64,000 nucleotides of DNA from Streptomyces sp. STR69 (GTDB lineage: Bacteria; Actinomycetota; Actinomycetes; Streptomycetales; Streptomycetaceae). The notes beneath the pieces were generated by a model. The model was not told the DNA's origin and made no database searches. It saw only the letters and a list, made by a program, of their open reading frames with translations. The position numbers were made by a program, and so were the translations under genes. This document shows positions 26,041 to 36,100 of this stretch, piece after piece (the stretch's first letter is position 1; each line of letters starts with the position of its first letter). Location of the stretch: NCBI RefSeq assembly GCF_024519455.1, contig NZ_JALJRY010000043.1, positions 1 through 64,000 on the forward strand, written 5' to 3'.

Positions 26041-27297
26041 TCAGTCGCCCTTCTGTGCGGTCTGCTGGATCTTCTTCAGGACCTTCGACGGATCGGCGTC
26101 CGCCACCGCCGTGCCGATGCGCTGCTTCACGGCGCCGTCGACCGCGGCCCAGGCGGGATCGTCGGCGGGAGCGAACTGCGCGTCGGACAGGGCGTCGACG
26201 AACGGCTTGTAGTAGGCGGCGTCCTGGTCGGAACTCAGCGTGTCGCCCGCAGACTTGGTGACCGACAGGAAGCCCTCGGTGGAGACGAACTGTGCGGCGT
26301 TGCGTTGCTGGTAGAAGAAGTCGAGGAACTTCTTCACCGCGGGCTTGTTCGACCCGTCGCTCTTCTTGAACGCGACGAGGTAGTCCTGCACGCCGAGCGT
26401 CTTGTGGGTGCTGCCGTCCTTGCTCGGCAGGGCCGCGACGCCGTAGTTCAGGTTCTTGTCGACGGGGTCGATGAAGCCCTTGCGCATGAACACGGCGCCG
26501 TTGAGCATGCCGATCTTGCCCTGCGCGAACTCGTTGAAGACGTCCTTGCGGTTGGTGGTCTCCGGGTTGGGCTGGGTGACCCCTTCCTTTGTCAGCTTCC
26601 GCAGGTAGGTGAGCGTGTCGACGTTGGCCTGCTGGTCGATGGCCCACTTGCCCGAGGCGTCGGTCCAGCCGCCGCCGTTGTTCATCGCCCAGATCTGGAA
26701 CTCGGCCTGAGCCTCCTCGGCTCCGAGGGGTAACCCGAGTCCGATGTATCCGGCCTGCTTGATCTTCTTGGCGTCGGCCTCGACCTCCGCCCAGGTGGAC
26801 GGCGGCTGGGAGATCTTCGCTTTGGCGAAGATGTCCTTGTTGTAGAAGAACAGCCGTGCGCTGGAGATGAACGGCAGACCGTACTGGGTGCCCTTGTACT
26901 GGGCCTTGTCCTTGAACAGCGGCAGGAAGTCGGCGAGTACCCCCGGGGAGACGACGTCCTGTGCCTTGTAGACCAGGTCGTCGCGGGCGAAGTCGGAGAA
27001 CTTGTTGTAGTTGAGGAGGTCGGGCTCCTGCTTGGTCTGGACGTATGTCTTGACCTTGGAGTCCATCTGTTCCCAGTCGACCACTTCGAGATTCACGTGG
27101 TAGCCGGGGTTTGCGGCCTCGAAGTCCTTGATGAGCGCCTTCCAGTAGGCCTGGGTGTCGTCGTCGTACTTCGCCGCGACGAAGCGGATCGTCTTGCCGT
27201 CGGAGCCGCTGCTGTCGGAGGCGCTGCCCTTGCCGCAGCCGGTGAGGGCCAGAGCCAGGGTCAGGGCCCCGGCGACGCCCATGAGGTGCCGTTTCAC
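26041..27297 (-). CDS. Sugar-binding lipoprotein of the ABC transporter
   Basis: A 418-residue extracellular solute-binding protein, family 1. The signal peptide ends in the lipobox LTGC with the lipidated Cys at residue 21. The mature protein starts with a Ser/Gly linker and has the usual cluster 1 folds (IRFVAAKYDDDTQAYWKALI, EPDLLNYNKFSDFA, GLPFISSARLFFYNKDIFAK, FAQGKIGMLNGAVF). The GTG at 27297 is chosen because GGAGAGG lies seven bases upstream and it gives a proper signal peptide. It should capture the sugars released by the neighbouring secreted glycosidases; the ligand cannot be read from sequence. A GAAATTGC box lies 59-66 bases upstream. Confidence 0.95.
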   Translation of the reverse strand: MKRHLMGVAGALTLALALTGCGKGSASDSSGSDGKTIRFVAAKYDDDTQAYWKALIKDFEAANPGYHVNLEVVDWEQMDSKVKTYVQTKQEPDLLNYNKFSDFARDDLVYKAQDVVSPGVLADFLPLFKDKAQYKGTQYGLPFISSARLFFYNKDIFAKAKISQPPSTWAEVEADAKKIKQAGYIGLGLPLGAEEAQAEFQIWAMNNGGGWTDASGKWAIDQQANVDTLTYLRKLTKEGVTQPNPETTNRKDVFNEFAQGKIGMLNGAVFMRKGFIDPVDKNLNYGVAALPSKDGSTHKTLGVQDYLVAFKKSDGSNKPAVKKFLDFFYQQRNAAQFVSTEGFLSVTKSAGDTLSSDQDAAYYKPFVDALSDAQFAPADDPAWAAVDGAVKQRIGTAVADADPSKVLKKIQQTAQKGD

Positions 27298-27315
27298 GGT
27301 GTACCTCTCCGCATG

Positions 27316-27329
27316 CAGTGCCTGCACTG
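27316..27329. repeat. Palindrome in the leader of the transporter operon
   Basis: CAGTGC and GCACTG are perfect six-base arms around CT, centred about 25 bases before the lipoprotein start. It could be an operator or a short RNA hairpin near the ribosome site. Confidence 0.35.
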
Positions 27330-27355
27330 TCATGCTTGTTTCTGCGCGATTATCG

Positions 27356-27363
27356 GCAATTTC
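27356..27363 (-). promoter_or_regulatory. GAAATTGC box upstream of the ABC transporter operon
   Basis: Read toward the transporter, TTGAAATTGCCGATAATCGC contains the same GAAATTGC octamer as the DeoR and glycosidase promoters, oriented the same way relative to its gene and again followed ten bases later by GC. Confidence 0.55.
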
Positions 27364-27419
27364 AATCAACTAACATCATCATGCTCAATGAATCGCGCAT
27401 GCTGTCAAGGGCCGCCGGA

Positions 27420-28090
27420 TCACGCATCGGTCAAGCCGTGCACCCAGGACGGGCAACCACCACGGAGGCACTGGAACCACTCCGCCGACCGCGGGGACGG
27501 GCGTCTGCGACCGTGGCCGACCGCGGATCCGCGGACCCCTGCGGCGGGGCCGGCGGACCCGACGCTCGTCATCGACTCCCCCGCCGTGACCCCGGCCGCC
27601 CGGGCCTGCTTCACCACCACCGAACCGGCGCTCCCGCAGCTCCCGTCGGGCGAGGCCCCGGGACATCCGCAGGCGCAGAACCGATCCACGGTGCGAGACC
27701 CGCGCCCAACAGGCGCTCGCAGCTTGGCAGTTCACGATCCGAACGCGAGTAGGCGTGCACGATCGGCACTCAGAAGTCGCGCGTCGGCAGGCCACCGGAC
27801 GGAGGTGTTCGCGCCGAAGTTCGGGGACCCGGCGTGGAGCGGGTGACCCAGCCCCCAGCCGCACCCCGGTCGCGGATCTCGTCGTGGTGCACGCGGCCCG
27901 GACCCGGACAACCCACACCGTCCGGCCCGTTCCGCCGCCCCGACCCGACGCCCGTTCACACAGATTTTACTGTTCGGTTCGGGCGATCTCGGGGCTCGCG
28001 AGGGTGGCTCACAGGCCCTGTGGCCGTCCGCCACCAGGCACGCAGGCGGCCCCTGAAGTCTCTCCTCGCCCCAACTGGGCCTCCCGCACC
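27420..28090. other. Long intergenic region without a supported gene
   Basis: This stretch between the divergent transporter and glycosidase operons is open in several frames on both strands, but none has a ribosome site, a domain or protein-like composition. It may hold decayed sequence. Confidence 0.4.
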
Positions 28091-28095
28091 GCATA

Positions 28096-28136
28096 TTGAC
28101 AGGCAGCGCACCGTGCAAGAGCATGAGCGAAATTGC
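28096..28136 (+). promoter_or_regulatory. Promoter and GAAATTGC box of the glycosidase operon
   Basis: A perfect -35 TTGACA lies at 28096-28101. The expected -10 position (28119-28124) is weak. GAAATTGC at 28129-28136 would then fall at the transcription start, a good place for repressor blocking. The next gene starts at 28285, leaving a leader of about 150 bases. Confidence 0.5.
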
Positions 28137-28284
28137 GCTGAATCTTGCATCTCCAAGCAATATCAAACATCGCTCAGGCACCGCGCATCCTCGTGACCGC
28201 ACCGAAGCGACACCGCGCAGATCGCGCCCAGCACCACGTATCGCCGTTCATCGAGCCACAGTCCTGTCCGACAGGAGGACCCGA

Positions 28285-31200
28285 GTGCACGTCCGACCGA
28301 GCAGACCCAGCGGCTTCCTCCTTGTCGCCGCCCTGACCACCGCTTTCCTGGCCCCCGTCACCGGCCCGGCGGCCCACGCATCGTCCCGGTCCGGCGCCTC
28401 CGCCGCCGGGCCGAAGGTGACCCACAGCGCGAAAGCCGTCACCGTGTCCGTCCCGGATTCCGCGGGCGCCCCCGGCTACACCCTCGACGTGGCCACCGAC
28501 GAACTCTCCCTGACCACACGCCGCGCGGGCAGAACCGTCCTCGCCGCCGCCTCCGGCGACACCGGCGCACTACGCTTCACCACGTCCGACGGTGCGTGGC
28601 AGCATGCCACCGGCATCACCGACTGGACGTGGCACAACGGCGTCCTCACCCTCACCGCCGACACCACCCTCGCCGGCGCCACGGTTCAGGCCCGCATCAC
28701 CCCGCAAGCCGACCGCTACCAGCTGGACTGGGATGTCGAGGGCGGCAGCCCGACCAGCCTCGGACTCGCCTACGACCTGGCCTCCGCCGGCCACTGGTAC
28801 GGACACGGCGAGGCCGAGACCCCACAGGGCGGACCGGGCGTCGACCAGCCCTGGCCGCTGGACAGCGGAGAGGTGCAGCACAGCGACTTCGGGCCCGCCT
28901 CGTACAACATGATCGATCCCTTCTGGTACACCTCGGCCTCGACCGGACTGCGCGTCGACACCGGCGACACCATGAACGTGTCGATCAACGGCGGCAAGGA
29001 CGGCCTCGGCCGCTTCACCGTCGACTCCGCCGCGACCTACAAGGCCACCGTCTTCGTCGAGTCGACGCCGCTGGACGTGTACCGCGACTACATCGGGATC
29101 GTGGGCAAGCCCCAGCAGAGCGACGCCACCTACACGCAGTACGAGAAGCCGCTGTGGAACTCCTGGGCGCAGTTCTACACCCACGTCGACCAGCAGAAAC
29201 TGCTCGACTACGCCACCGAGCTGCACGACAAGGGACTCGACGGACACACCATCCAGCTGGACGACAAGTGGGAGTCCGAGTACGGCAATCTCACCTTCGA
29301 CTCCACCACCTTCCCCGACCCCAAGGGCCTCTCGGAGAAGATCCACGCCATGGGGTTCGACTTCGGGATCTGGGTCACCCTGTGGATCAACCTGGACTCC
29401 GACAACTACCAGTACGCCGCCGACCACGGCTACCTGCTGAGGGACGCCGCCGACACCACCAAACCGTGCGACGTGACCTGGTGGAACGGCACCGCCGGGA
29501 TCATCGACCTCGCCAACCCCGACGCCAAGGCCTGGTACGAGGGAAATCTCAGGAAACTGATGGCCACCTACGGCATCGACGGCCTGAAGTTCGACACCCG
29601 CTTCTTCGACGAGAAGTGCGCCCCGCGCGACGGCTACAAGGCCACCGACTACCAGAAGCTCGGCACCGAACTGGCCGACGAGTTCGACCTGCAGGGTGCC
29701 GGCATCCGGGTCCACTGGAGCTCCACCGCCCATCAGGCCGGCTTCGTCACCCGGCAGGTCGACAAGGGCACCGGCTGGGACTCGCTGCGGGCATCGGTCG
29801 GCCAGAACCTGGCGATCTCCACCATCGGCTACCCCTTCGTCGAGTCCGACATGATCGGCGGCTCCGGCGGGCAGGCCGCACCGAGCAAGGACGTCCTGAT
29901 CCGGTGGGCCCAGTCGGCCTCGCTGATGCCGCTGATGTACTCCTCCACCTCGCCGGTGGAGACCAATGACGTCACCACCGGCCGGAAGGTGACGTACGAC
30001 CAGCAGACCATCGACCTGTACGCGGCGGCGATCAAGGCGCACGAGCGGCTGGCTCCCTACATCTGGGACCAGGTGCAGGCGACGTTGAAGACCGGCGACC
30101 CGATCATGCGCCCGCTGTTCTTCGACTTCCCGAAGGACCAGGCGAGTTACACGGTCGACGACGAGTGGATGCTCGGCCCTGCTGTCCTGGCCGCGCCCAA
30201 GCTCGGCTCCGGTGCGACCCGTACGGTGTACCTGCCGTCGGGCAACTGGTTCGACGTCAACCAGGGCACGGTCATCCACGGCCCGGCGACGCTCAAGGGC
30301 TATGCGGCTCCGCTCGGAGTGACCCCCGCGTTCGTGAAGCTCGGTGCCAAGGGCGCCCTCAAGGCGATCCGGGCGCTGAAGCGCGACGGCGTCCCGGCCG
30401 CGTCCGTGCTGATCGGCCCCGACGCCCCCAGTACCGGCTCCGGTAAGTCGTTCGAGGTGACCACCACCGCCACCAACTGGGGCACGGGCACCCTCAGCGG
30501 CGTCCGTACCGCCCTGACCGTGCCCGACGGCTGGACCGCGCAGGCGACCACGACGGCGACCGCACGTTCCCTCAAACCCGGGGCCGCGTACACCACCGAC
30601 TGGACCGTCACCCCGGCCGCCGACGCCGCATGGGCCGGCCATGACCTCACCGGCACGGTGACGTACAGGACATCCGCCGGGAAGACCGTCACCGTCGACG
30701 ACACCGTCCGGGCGACGGTGGAGGCGACTCCGGGCAGCGTCCAGGATCCGTACCGCACGACGCAGACCACCGAGGCCCAGTACGCCCAGGCGGGCGACCA
30801 GTTCGCCATCTGGGCGGGCGGGCAGGACCTGTCCGGCTGGAAGGACGAGAAGGGCGCGGTCTATCTGGCCGGCGCTGCCGGTCAACAGTCCACCGTACAG
30901 GCCCAGTTGGTCTCCCAGACCGGCGAGAGCCCGGCGGGCAAGGCCGGCATCGCCATCGCCAACGACCTCACGGATCCGTCGAAGGGCGGCTACGCGGTAC
31001 TGGCCATGACCAAGAGCTACGGGCTGGAGTTCATGACCGACAGCAACGGCGACGGAGTCCTCGACACCTGGGCCGGCGGCGGCTCCACCTACCATCCCGC
31101 CCACCTGAAGCTGGTCCGTGACGGCACCACCTACACCGCGTACGCCAGCAAGGACGGCGAGACCTGGACGACGGTCGGCACCGCACAGGTCCCGTCCGCG

Positions 31201-31302
31201 GCCGGCGCCGAGGACGCCGGGCTGGTCGCCAGCGCGGTCAACGCCAACTACCCGGGCGACACGGCCGAGGCCGTCTTCAAGGAATTCTCCGTCACCTCCT
31301 GA
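28285..31302 (+). CDS. Secreted GH31 alpha-glycosidase with NEW3 and LamG-like modules
   Basis: A 1005-residue exoglycosidase. The Sec signal peptide is residues 1-32 (ending AAHA). An N-terminal beta domain (about 50-290) contains GHWYGHGE. The GH31 barrel and proximal C-domain span about 290-690, followed by a NEW3/Ig-like domain (about 700-800) and a concanavalin-like module (about 815-1005). The likely nucleophile is D437 in GLKFDTRFF and the acid D522 in ESDMIGG. The KFD form differs from the WxDMNE of alpha-glucosidases and xylosidases and resembles the MYORG/bacterial alpha-galactosidase side of GH31, so alpha-galactosidase-like activity is my inference. The GTG at 28285 has GGAGG ten bases before. 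First gene of the operon. Confidence 0.85.
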   Translation: MHVRPSRPSGFLLVAALTTAFLAPVTGPAAHASSRSGASAAGPKVTHSAKAVTVSVPDSAGAPGYTLDVATDELSLTTRRAGRTVLAAASGDTGALRFTTSDGAWQHATGITDWTWHNGVLTLTADTTLAGATVQARITPQADRYQLDWDVEGGSPTSLGLAYDLASAGHWYGHGEAETPQGGPGVDQPWPLDSGEVQHSDFGPASYNMIDPFWYTSASTGLRVDTGDTMNVSINGGKDGLGRFTVDSAATYKATVFVESTPLDVYRDYIGIVGKPQQSDATYTQYEKPLWNSWAQFYTHVDQQKLLDYATELHDKGLDGHTIQLDDKWESEYGNLTFDSTTFPDPKGLSEKIHAMGFDFGIWVTLWINLDSDNYQYAADHGYLLRDAADTTKPCDVTWWNGTAGIIDLANPDAKAWYEGNLRKLMATYGIDGLKFDTRFFDEKCAPRDGYKATDYQKLGTELADEFDLQGAGIRVHWSSTAHQAGFVTRQVDKGTGWDSLRASVGQNLAISTIGYPFVESDMIGGSGGQAAPSKDVLIRWAQSASLMPLMYSSTSPVETNDVTTGRKVTYDQQTIDLYAAAIKAHERLAPYIWDQVQATLKTGDPIMRPLFFDFPKDQASYTVDDEWMLGPAVLAAPKLGSGATRTVYLPSGNWFDVNQGTVIHGPATLKGYAAPLGVTPAFVKLGAKGALKAIRALKRDGVPAASVLIGPDAPSTGSGKSFEVTTTATNWGTGTLSGVRTALTVPDGWTAQATTTATARSLKPGAAYTTDWTVTPAADAAWAGHDLTGTVTYRTSAGKTVTVDDTVRATVEATPGSVQDPYRTTQTTEAQYAQAGDQFAIWAGGQDLSGWKDEKGAVYLAGAAGQQSTVQAQLVSQTGESPAGKAGIAIANDLTDPSKGGYAVLAMTKSYGLEFMTDSNGDGVLDTWAGGGSTYHPAHLKLVRDGTTYTAYASKDGETWTTVGTAQVPSAAGAEDAGLVASAVNANYPGDTAEAVFKEFSVTS

Positions 31303-31319
31303 GCTGAGAGGGCCCGGCC

Positions 31320-33182
31320 ATGTCACGCGTTCCCACCGCCGTCGCTGCCTTCGTCGCCGGCATTGTCATAGCCGCGACAACCACGGCGATCGCCGGCACC
31401 AGCACCCCGGACACCGACGTCAACTCCAGGTCCACGACCACCTGGCTGACCGTCAAGGTCGCCGACGCCATGGGCACCAGGGACACCATCACCTGGGTGC
31501 CCACCGGATCCTTCGCCTCTTCCGCCGAGGTCCGCGTCCCGCGCTACCCGACCACCGCCATCCAGGGCAAGGACACCACACGGCTCTCGCTGTCCGCCGT
31601 ACGCAACGAGCAGGTCTCCGCGCAGCTCGCCATCGCCTCCGGCCACGCCCTGCACGACGTGAAGGCAAGCGTCGGTGACCTCGCAGGACCCGGCGGGGCG
31701 AAGATCTCCGGCTCGGGCACCCAGGTCAGGTTCGTGAAGTACGTGCCCGTGCAGCGCTCCAAGAGCGAGATGGACTGGTCGGCCACCATCGACCAGGTCA
31801 GCTCCGCCACCGAAGTGTCCGGGGACCGAACCCCGGACGTCGTCGGCGACCCGCTGCAGGAGGGCTCCTCCATCGACGTGCCCGCCTACGCGGCGCAGCC
31901 GCTGTGGTTCACCTTCCACATCCCGAAGTCGGCCGCCGCGGGCACCTATTCGGGCACGGTCAAGGTCACCGCCGACGACGGCACCAGAGTCAGCTATCCG
32001 CTGTCCGTCGAGGTCGCGAACGCCACCGTGCCGGACCCGAAGGACTACAGCTTCTTCCTGGACGTGTGGGCACAGCCGGAGACCATGGCGCTCAACAGCG
32101 GCGTCGCACTCTGGTCCGACAAGCACTGGAAACTCATCGAGGCCTACGACCGGGACCTGGCGAGCCACGGCCAGAAGGTCATCAACACCACCATCGTCGA
32201 CAACCCCTGGCACCACCAGTGGTCGCTGGGCACCCGCCAGTCGCAGACCGCCACCCCGTACTCCAGCATGGTCGGCTGGAAGTGGGACGGCAGCCGGTTC
32301 TCCTTCGACTTCTCACGCTGGGACGAATACGTCCGGACAGCGTTGAAGGCCGGGCTCGGACCGGACATCGGGGCCTTCTCGATGCTGGCCTTCCAGGACG
32401 GCGAGCACCTCACCTACACCGACATCCGCACCGGCAAGACCGTCAACGAGCCGGTCGATCTGGGCGGCGCCCGCTGGCGCGAAGCGTGGGGGACGTTCCT
32501 GCCCGCCTTCGTCAGGCATCTGAAGACCAAGGACTGGCTGGACCACACCTACCTGTCGTTCGACGAACGGCCGGTGGACACCATGACCGTGGTCAAGGAC
32601 TTCGTCCACGAGATGGCACCGGACTTCGACAACCGGATCTCGGTCGCCGGGTCGGCCGGCACGACGGACATCGCCTCCGACCTGTCCGTCAGCTGGGACA
32701 CCATCGACCAGATGACGGCCGAGAATGCCGAGGAGCGCCGCGCGGCCGGCAAGATCACCACCTTCTACGTGTACGGCACCCCGGCCCACCCCAACACCCT
32801 GGCGTACTCCCCCGCCGTGGAGGCGCGGATGCTGCCGTGGATCTCCGCCCAGCGCCACCTGGACGGCTTCCTGCGCTGGTCGTACAACAGCTGGACGTCC
32901 GACCCCTTCTCGCAGCCGGTGTACATCTTCACCCAGGGCGACGAGTACCTCGTCTATCCCGGCAGGAACGGCCCGATGTCCAGCATCCGATGGGAGCAAC
33001 TGAAGGAAGGCATCGAGGACTTCGAGCTGATCGCCCAGTTGCGGAAGAAGGAAGGCGGCAAGGACGACTCCGCCCTGACCGACGCCCTCACCACCGCGAC
33101 CCGCGACCTCGACGGCCGTACGAAGAACGTCTCCGACATCGAGACCGCGCGGGCGGCCGTGGTGAAGGAGCTGACGTCATGA
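31320..33182 (+). CDS. GH123-like (DUF4091) glycoside hydrolase, secreted
   Basis: A 620-residue protein with a Sec signal or N-terminal anchor (residues 1-26, AAFVAGIVIAATTTAIA). An N-terminal beta-sandwich (about 45-235) precedes a barrel (about 240-580) of the DUF4091/GH123 catalytic family. GH123 beta-N-acetylgalactosaminidases use a neighbouring Asp-Glu pair for substrate-assisted catalysis, and here the pair is D415-E416 in TYLSFDERPVD. Other conserved features are SFFLDVWAQPETMA, FLRWSYNSW and YLVYPGRNGP near the C-terminus. The predicted activity is release of beta-linked GalNAc, although many DUF4091 proteins remain untested. It starts 18 bases after the GH31 stop, and its own stop overlaps the next start in ATGA. 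Confidence 0.75.
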   Translation: MSRVPTAVAAFVAGIVIAATTTAIAGTSTPDTDVNSRSTTTWLTVKVADAMGTRDTITWVPTGSFASSAEVRVPRYPTTAIQGKDTTRLSLSAVRNEQVSAQLAIASGHALHDVKASVGDLAGPGGAKISGSGTQVRFVKYVPVQRSKSEMDWSATIDQVSSATEVSGDRTPDVVGDPLQEGSSIDVPAYAAQPLWFTFHIPKSAAAGTYSGTVKVTADDGTRVSYPLSVEVANATVPDPKDYSFFLDVWAQPETMALNSGVALWSDKHWKLIEAYDRDLASHGQKVINTTIVDNPWHHQWSLGTRQSQTATPYSSMVGWKWDGSRFSFDFSRWDEYVRTALKAGLGPDIGAFSMLAFQDGEHLTYTDIRTGKTVNEPVDLGGARWREAWGTFLPAFVRHLKTKDWLDHTYLSFDERPVDTMTVVKDFVHEMAPDFDNRISVAGSAGTTDIASDLSVSWDTIDQMTAENAEERRAAGKITTFYVYGTPAHPNTLAYSPAVEARMLPWISAQRHLDGFLRWSYNSWTSDPFSQPVYIFTQGDEYLVYPGRNGPMSSIRWEQLKEGIEDFELIAQLRKKEGGKDDSALTDALTTATRDLDGRTKNVSDIETARAAVVKELTS

Positions 33183-36100
33183 GGGGACGCTGGAGTGCTC
33201 TCCTCACGGCCTTACTGCTCGCCATCGGATGTCTGGGCACCACGGCGGCCCACGGCGAGACCCGCACGGTGGTCAAGGCGGCCTCGCCCCAGGCGCACAC
33301 CGTCACCTACGACCAGTACTCGGTGAAGATCGACGGCAGGCCGCTGTACATCTGGGGTGCCGAGATCCACTACTTCCGGCTGCCCAGCCCGGACGCCTGG
33401 CGGGACGTGCTTCAGAAGATCAAGGCGGGCGGCTTCAACGCGGTCTCGCTGTACTTCGACTGGGGCTACCACTCCAGCAAGCCCGGCTCCTACGACTTCA
33501 CCGGTATCCGGAACGTGGACCGGCTGCTGGACGAGGCCGAGCGGGCAGGCCTGTACGTGATCGCCCGCCCCGGCCCGTACATCAACGCCGAGGTCTCCGG
33601 CGGCGGCTTCCCGGCCTGGCGCAAGACCCGCACGGGAGTCAACCGCACCTCCGAGGCGGGCTATCTGGCCGATGCGCGGGAGTGGATGAGCCGGATCAAC
33701 CCGATCATCGCCCGGCACCAGCTGACCCGGGGCACCGGCAGCGTGATCCTCTACCAGGTCGAGAACGAGTACCAGGGCGGTCGCCATGACGCCGACTACA
33801 TGCAGACGCTCATCGACTGGGCCAGGGCCGACGGCATCGACGTACCCACCTTCGTCAACGACGGCGGCGCCAACCAGAACTGGGTGAGCGGCAAGGGCGC
33901 CCCCGACATCTACGGCTTCGACGCCTACCCGCAGGGCTTCGACTGCACCAAGCCCGACACCTGGCGGAACCTGCCCGACTACAGCTACGTCAAGGCCTGG
34001 AAACCCCAGTCGCCACTGATCATCCCGGAAGCGCAGGGCGGCGCCTTCGACCCCTGGGGCGGCACCGGCTACCAGAGCTGCGCCCAGCTCACCGGCCCCG
34101 ACTTCACGCGGGTGTTCGCCAAGACGAACATCGCCGCCGGGGTGAGTGGCCAGTCCTTCTACATGACCTACGGCGGCACCAACTGGGGCTGGCAGGCGGA
34201 CCCCAACGCCGTCTACACCTCCTACGACTACGGGGCCGCGATCAGCGAGTCCCGGCAACTCACCGACAAGTACCAGGAGTTCAAGCGGCTCGGCTACCTG
34301 GTCACCTCCGTGGGCTCGCTGGCCCGCACCGAGAAGGCCGACGCGCCGGCTCCCACCGATGACGCGCTGCGCATCGATCGCCGGGTCAATCCCGACGACG
34401 GCACCCAGTTCTTCACCGTCCGGCACGCCGACACCACCGTGAAGACGACGAACAGCACCACGCTGTCGATCTCGGGGAAGGACGGCGACTACCCGCGGGT
34501 GCCCCAGCAGGGCGCCGTCACCGTCGCCGGCCGCGACGCCAAACTCCTCGTCGCCGGTTACGACCTGGGCGACCAGCGGCTGGTGTACTCCACGTCGGAG
34601 ATCATGACCCACGCCCGGATCGGCGACCGCGAGGTGGCGTTGCTGTACGGGCGGCACGGCGAGGACGGCGAGACCGTACTGCGCTACGCCGCGAAGCCGA
34701 AGGTCACCGTCCTCGACGGGGACGTCTCGGTGCACTGGGACGCCGGCCGCGGTGATCTGCGGCTGGACTACACGCACTCCGGCCTCGCCCGCGTCTTCGT
34801 CAACGGCCTGGAACTCCTCATCGCCGACGACGCCGAGACCGCCCACTGGTGGCGCCAGGACACCGGCGCAGGACCGGTTCTCGTCCGCGGCCCTTCGCTG
34901 GTGCGCACCGCCGAGGTGACCGCCGACGGCACCTTGAGGCTGACCGGCGACTCCACGAAGAAGACGAAGATCGACGTCATCGCCGACACTTCCAAGGTGG
35001 CCAGGACGACCTGGAACGGCGACGCCACCGCCGTCACCCGGTCGCCCCGCACGGTGGACCTGCCGGCGCTGACCACCTGGAAGTACCACGACGAGGCACC
35101 GGAGGCGGCCCCCGGATTCGACGACTCGTCCTGGACCACGGCCGCCCGCCTCACCTCGAACAACCCCGATCTGGACGGCTCGTTGCCCGTCCTCGCCATG
35201 GACGAGTACGGCTACCACCAGGGCAACGTCTGGTACCGGGGCCGGTTCACCACCACCGGTCACGCGACCGCGCTCGCGCTCGACGCGAACACCGGACCCA
35301 CGGGGCAGTACTCGGTCTGGCTCAACGGGACCTACCTCGGCAGCTCCGGGGACGGGGCGCACACCTTCGACATCCCGGCCGGGACGCTCAGTCCCAGCGG
35401 CGAGGACAACGTCGTCTCCGTGCTGGCCGTGAACGCCGGCAACAACGAGGAATGGGGCCACGACTATTCGAAGGAACCACGTGGCCTGATCAGCGCCGCG
35501 ATGGTCGGCGGCGCCTCGACCATCACCTGGAAGATCCAGGGCGACCTCGACGGCGAGAACCCCGTCGACACCGCCCGCGGCGCCTACAACAACGGCGGCC
35601 TGTACGGCGAGCGGAGCGGCTGGTCGCTGCCCGGCTACCCGGACGGCGGCTGGTCCCGCACCACCCTGGCGTCCGCCACGGCGACGACGCGGCCCGGGGT
35701 GCGCTGGTACCGCACGACCGCCCGGCTCGACCTGCCACGCGGCCAGGACACCTCCGTCGGGCTGGACCTCGGCCAGACGGCGGGCGCGAGCACGGCGCAC
35801 CAGACGCTGGTCTACGTCAACGGATGGCTGATCGGCCGCTACCTGCCCGCCACCGGACCGCAGACCCGCTTCGTGATCCCCAAGGGACTGCTGCACGAGC
35901 AGGGTCAGAACACCATCGCCCTGGCCGTCTGGTCGACCGCCGACAACGCGGGCCCGGGCACGGCGAAGCTCGTCGACCTCGGCAGCGTCGCCGGCGGCAT
36001 CGACGTAGCCACCGTGGCAGCACCCTCGTACCACGCGAAGACCTATACCGTGCCGCAGGCGACGGCCCAAGTCACCGTGGACGCCGGTCCGTTCCTCAGC

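Noticed and set aside
31904..33178. The GH35 frame staying open 1.2 kb upstream of its start
   Set aside because: That part overlaps the GH123-like gene in another frame and is Arg/Pro-rich; the real start is the ATG at 33179 followed by a signal peptide.
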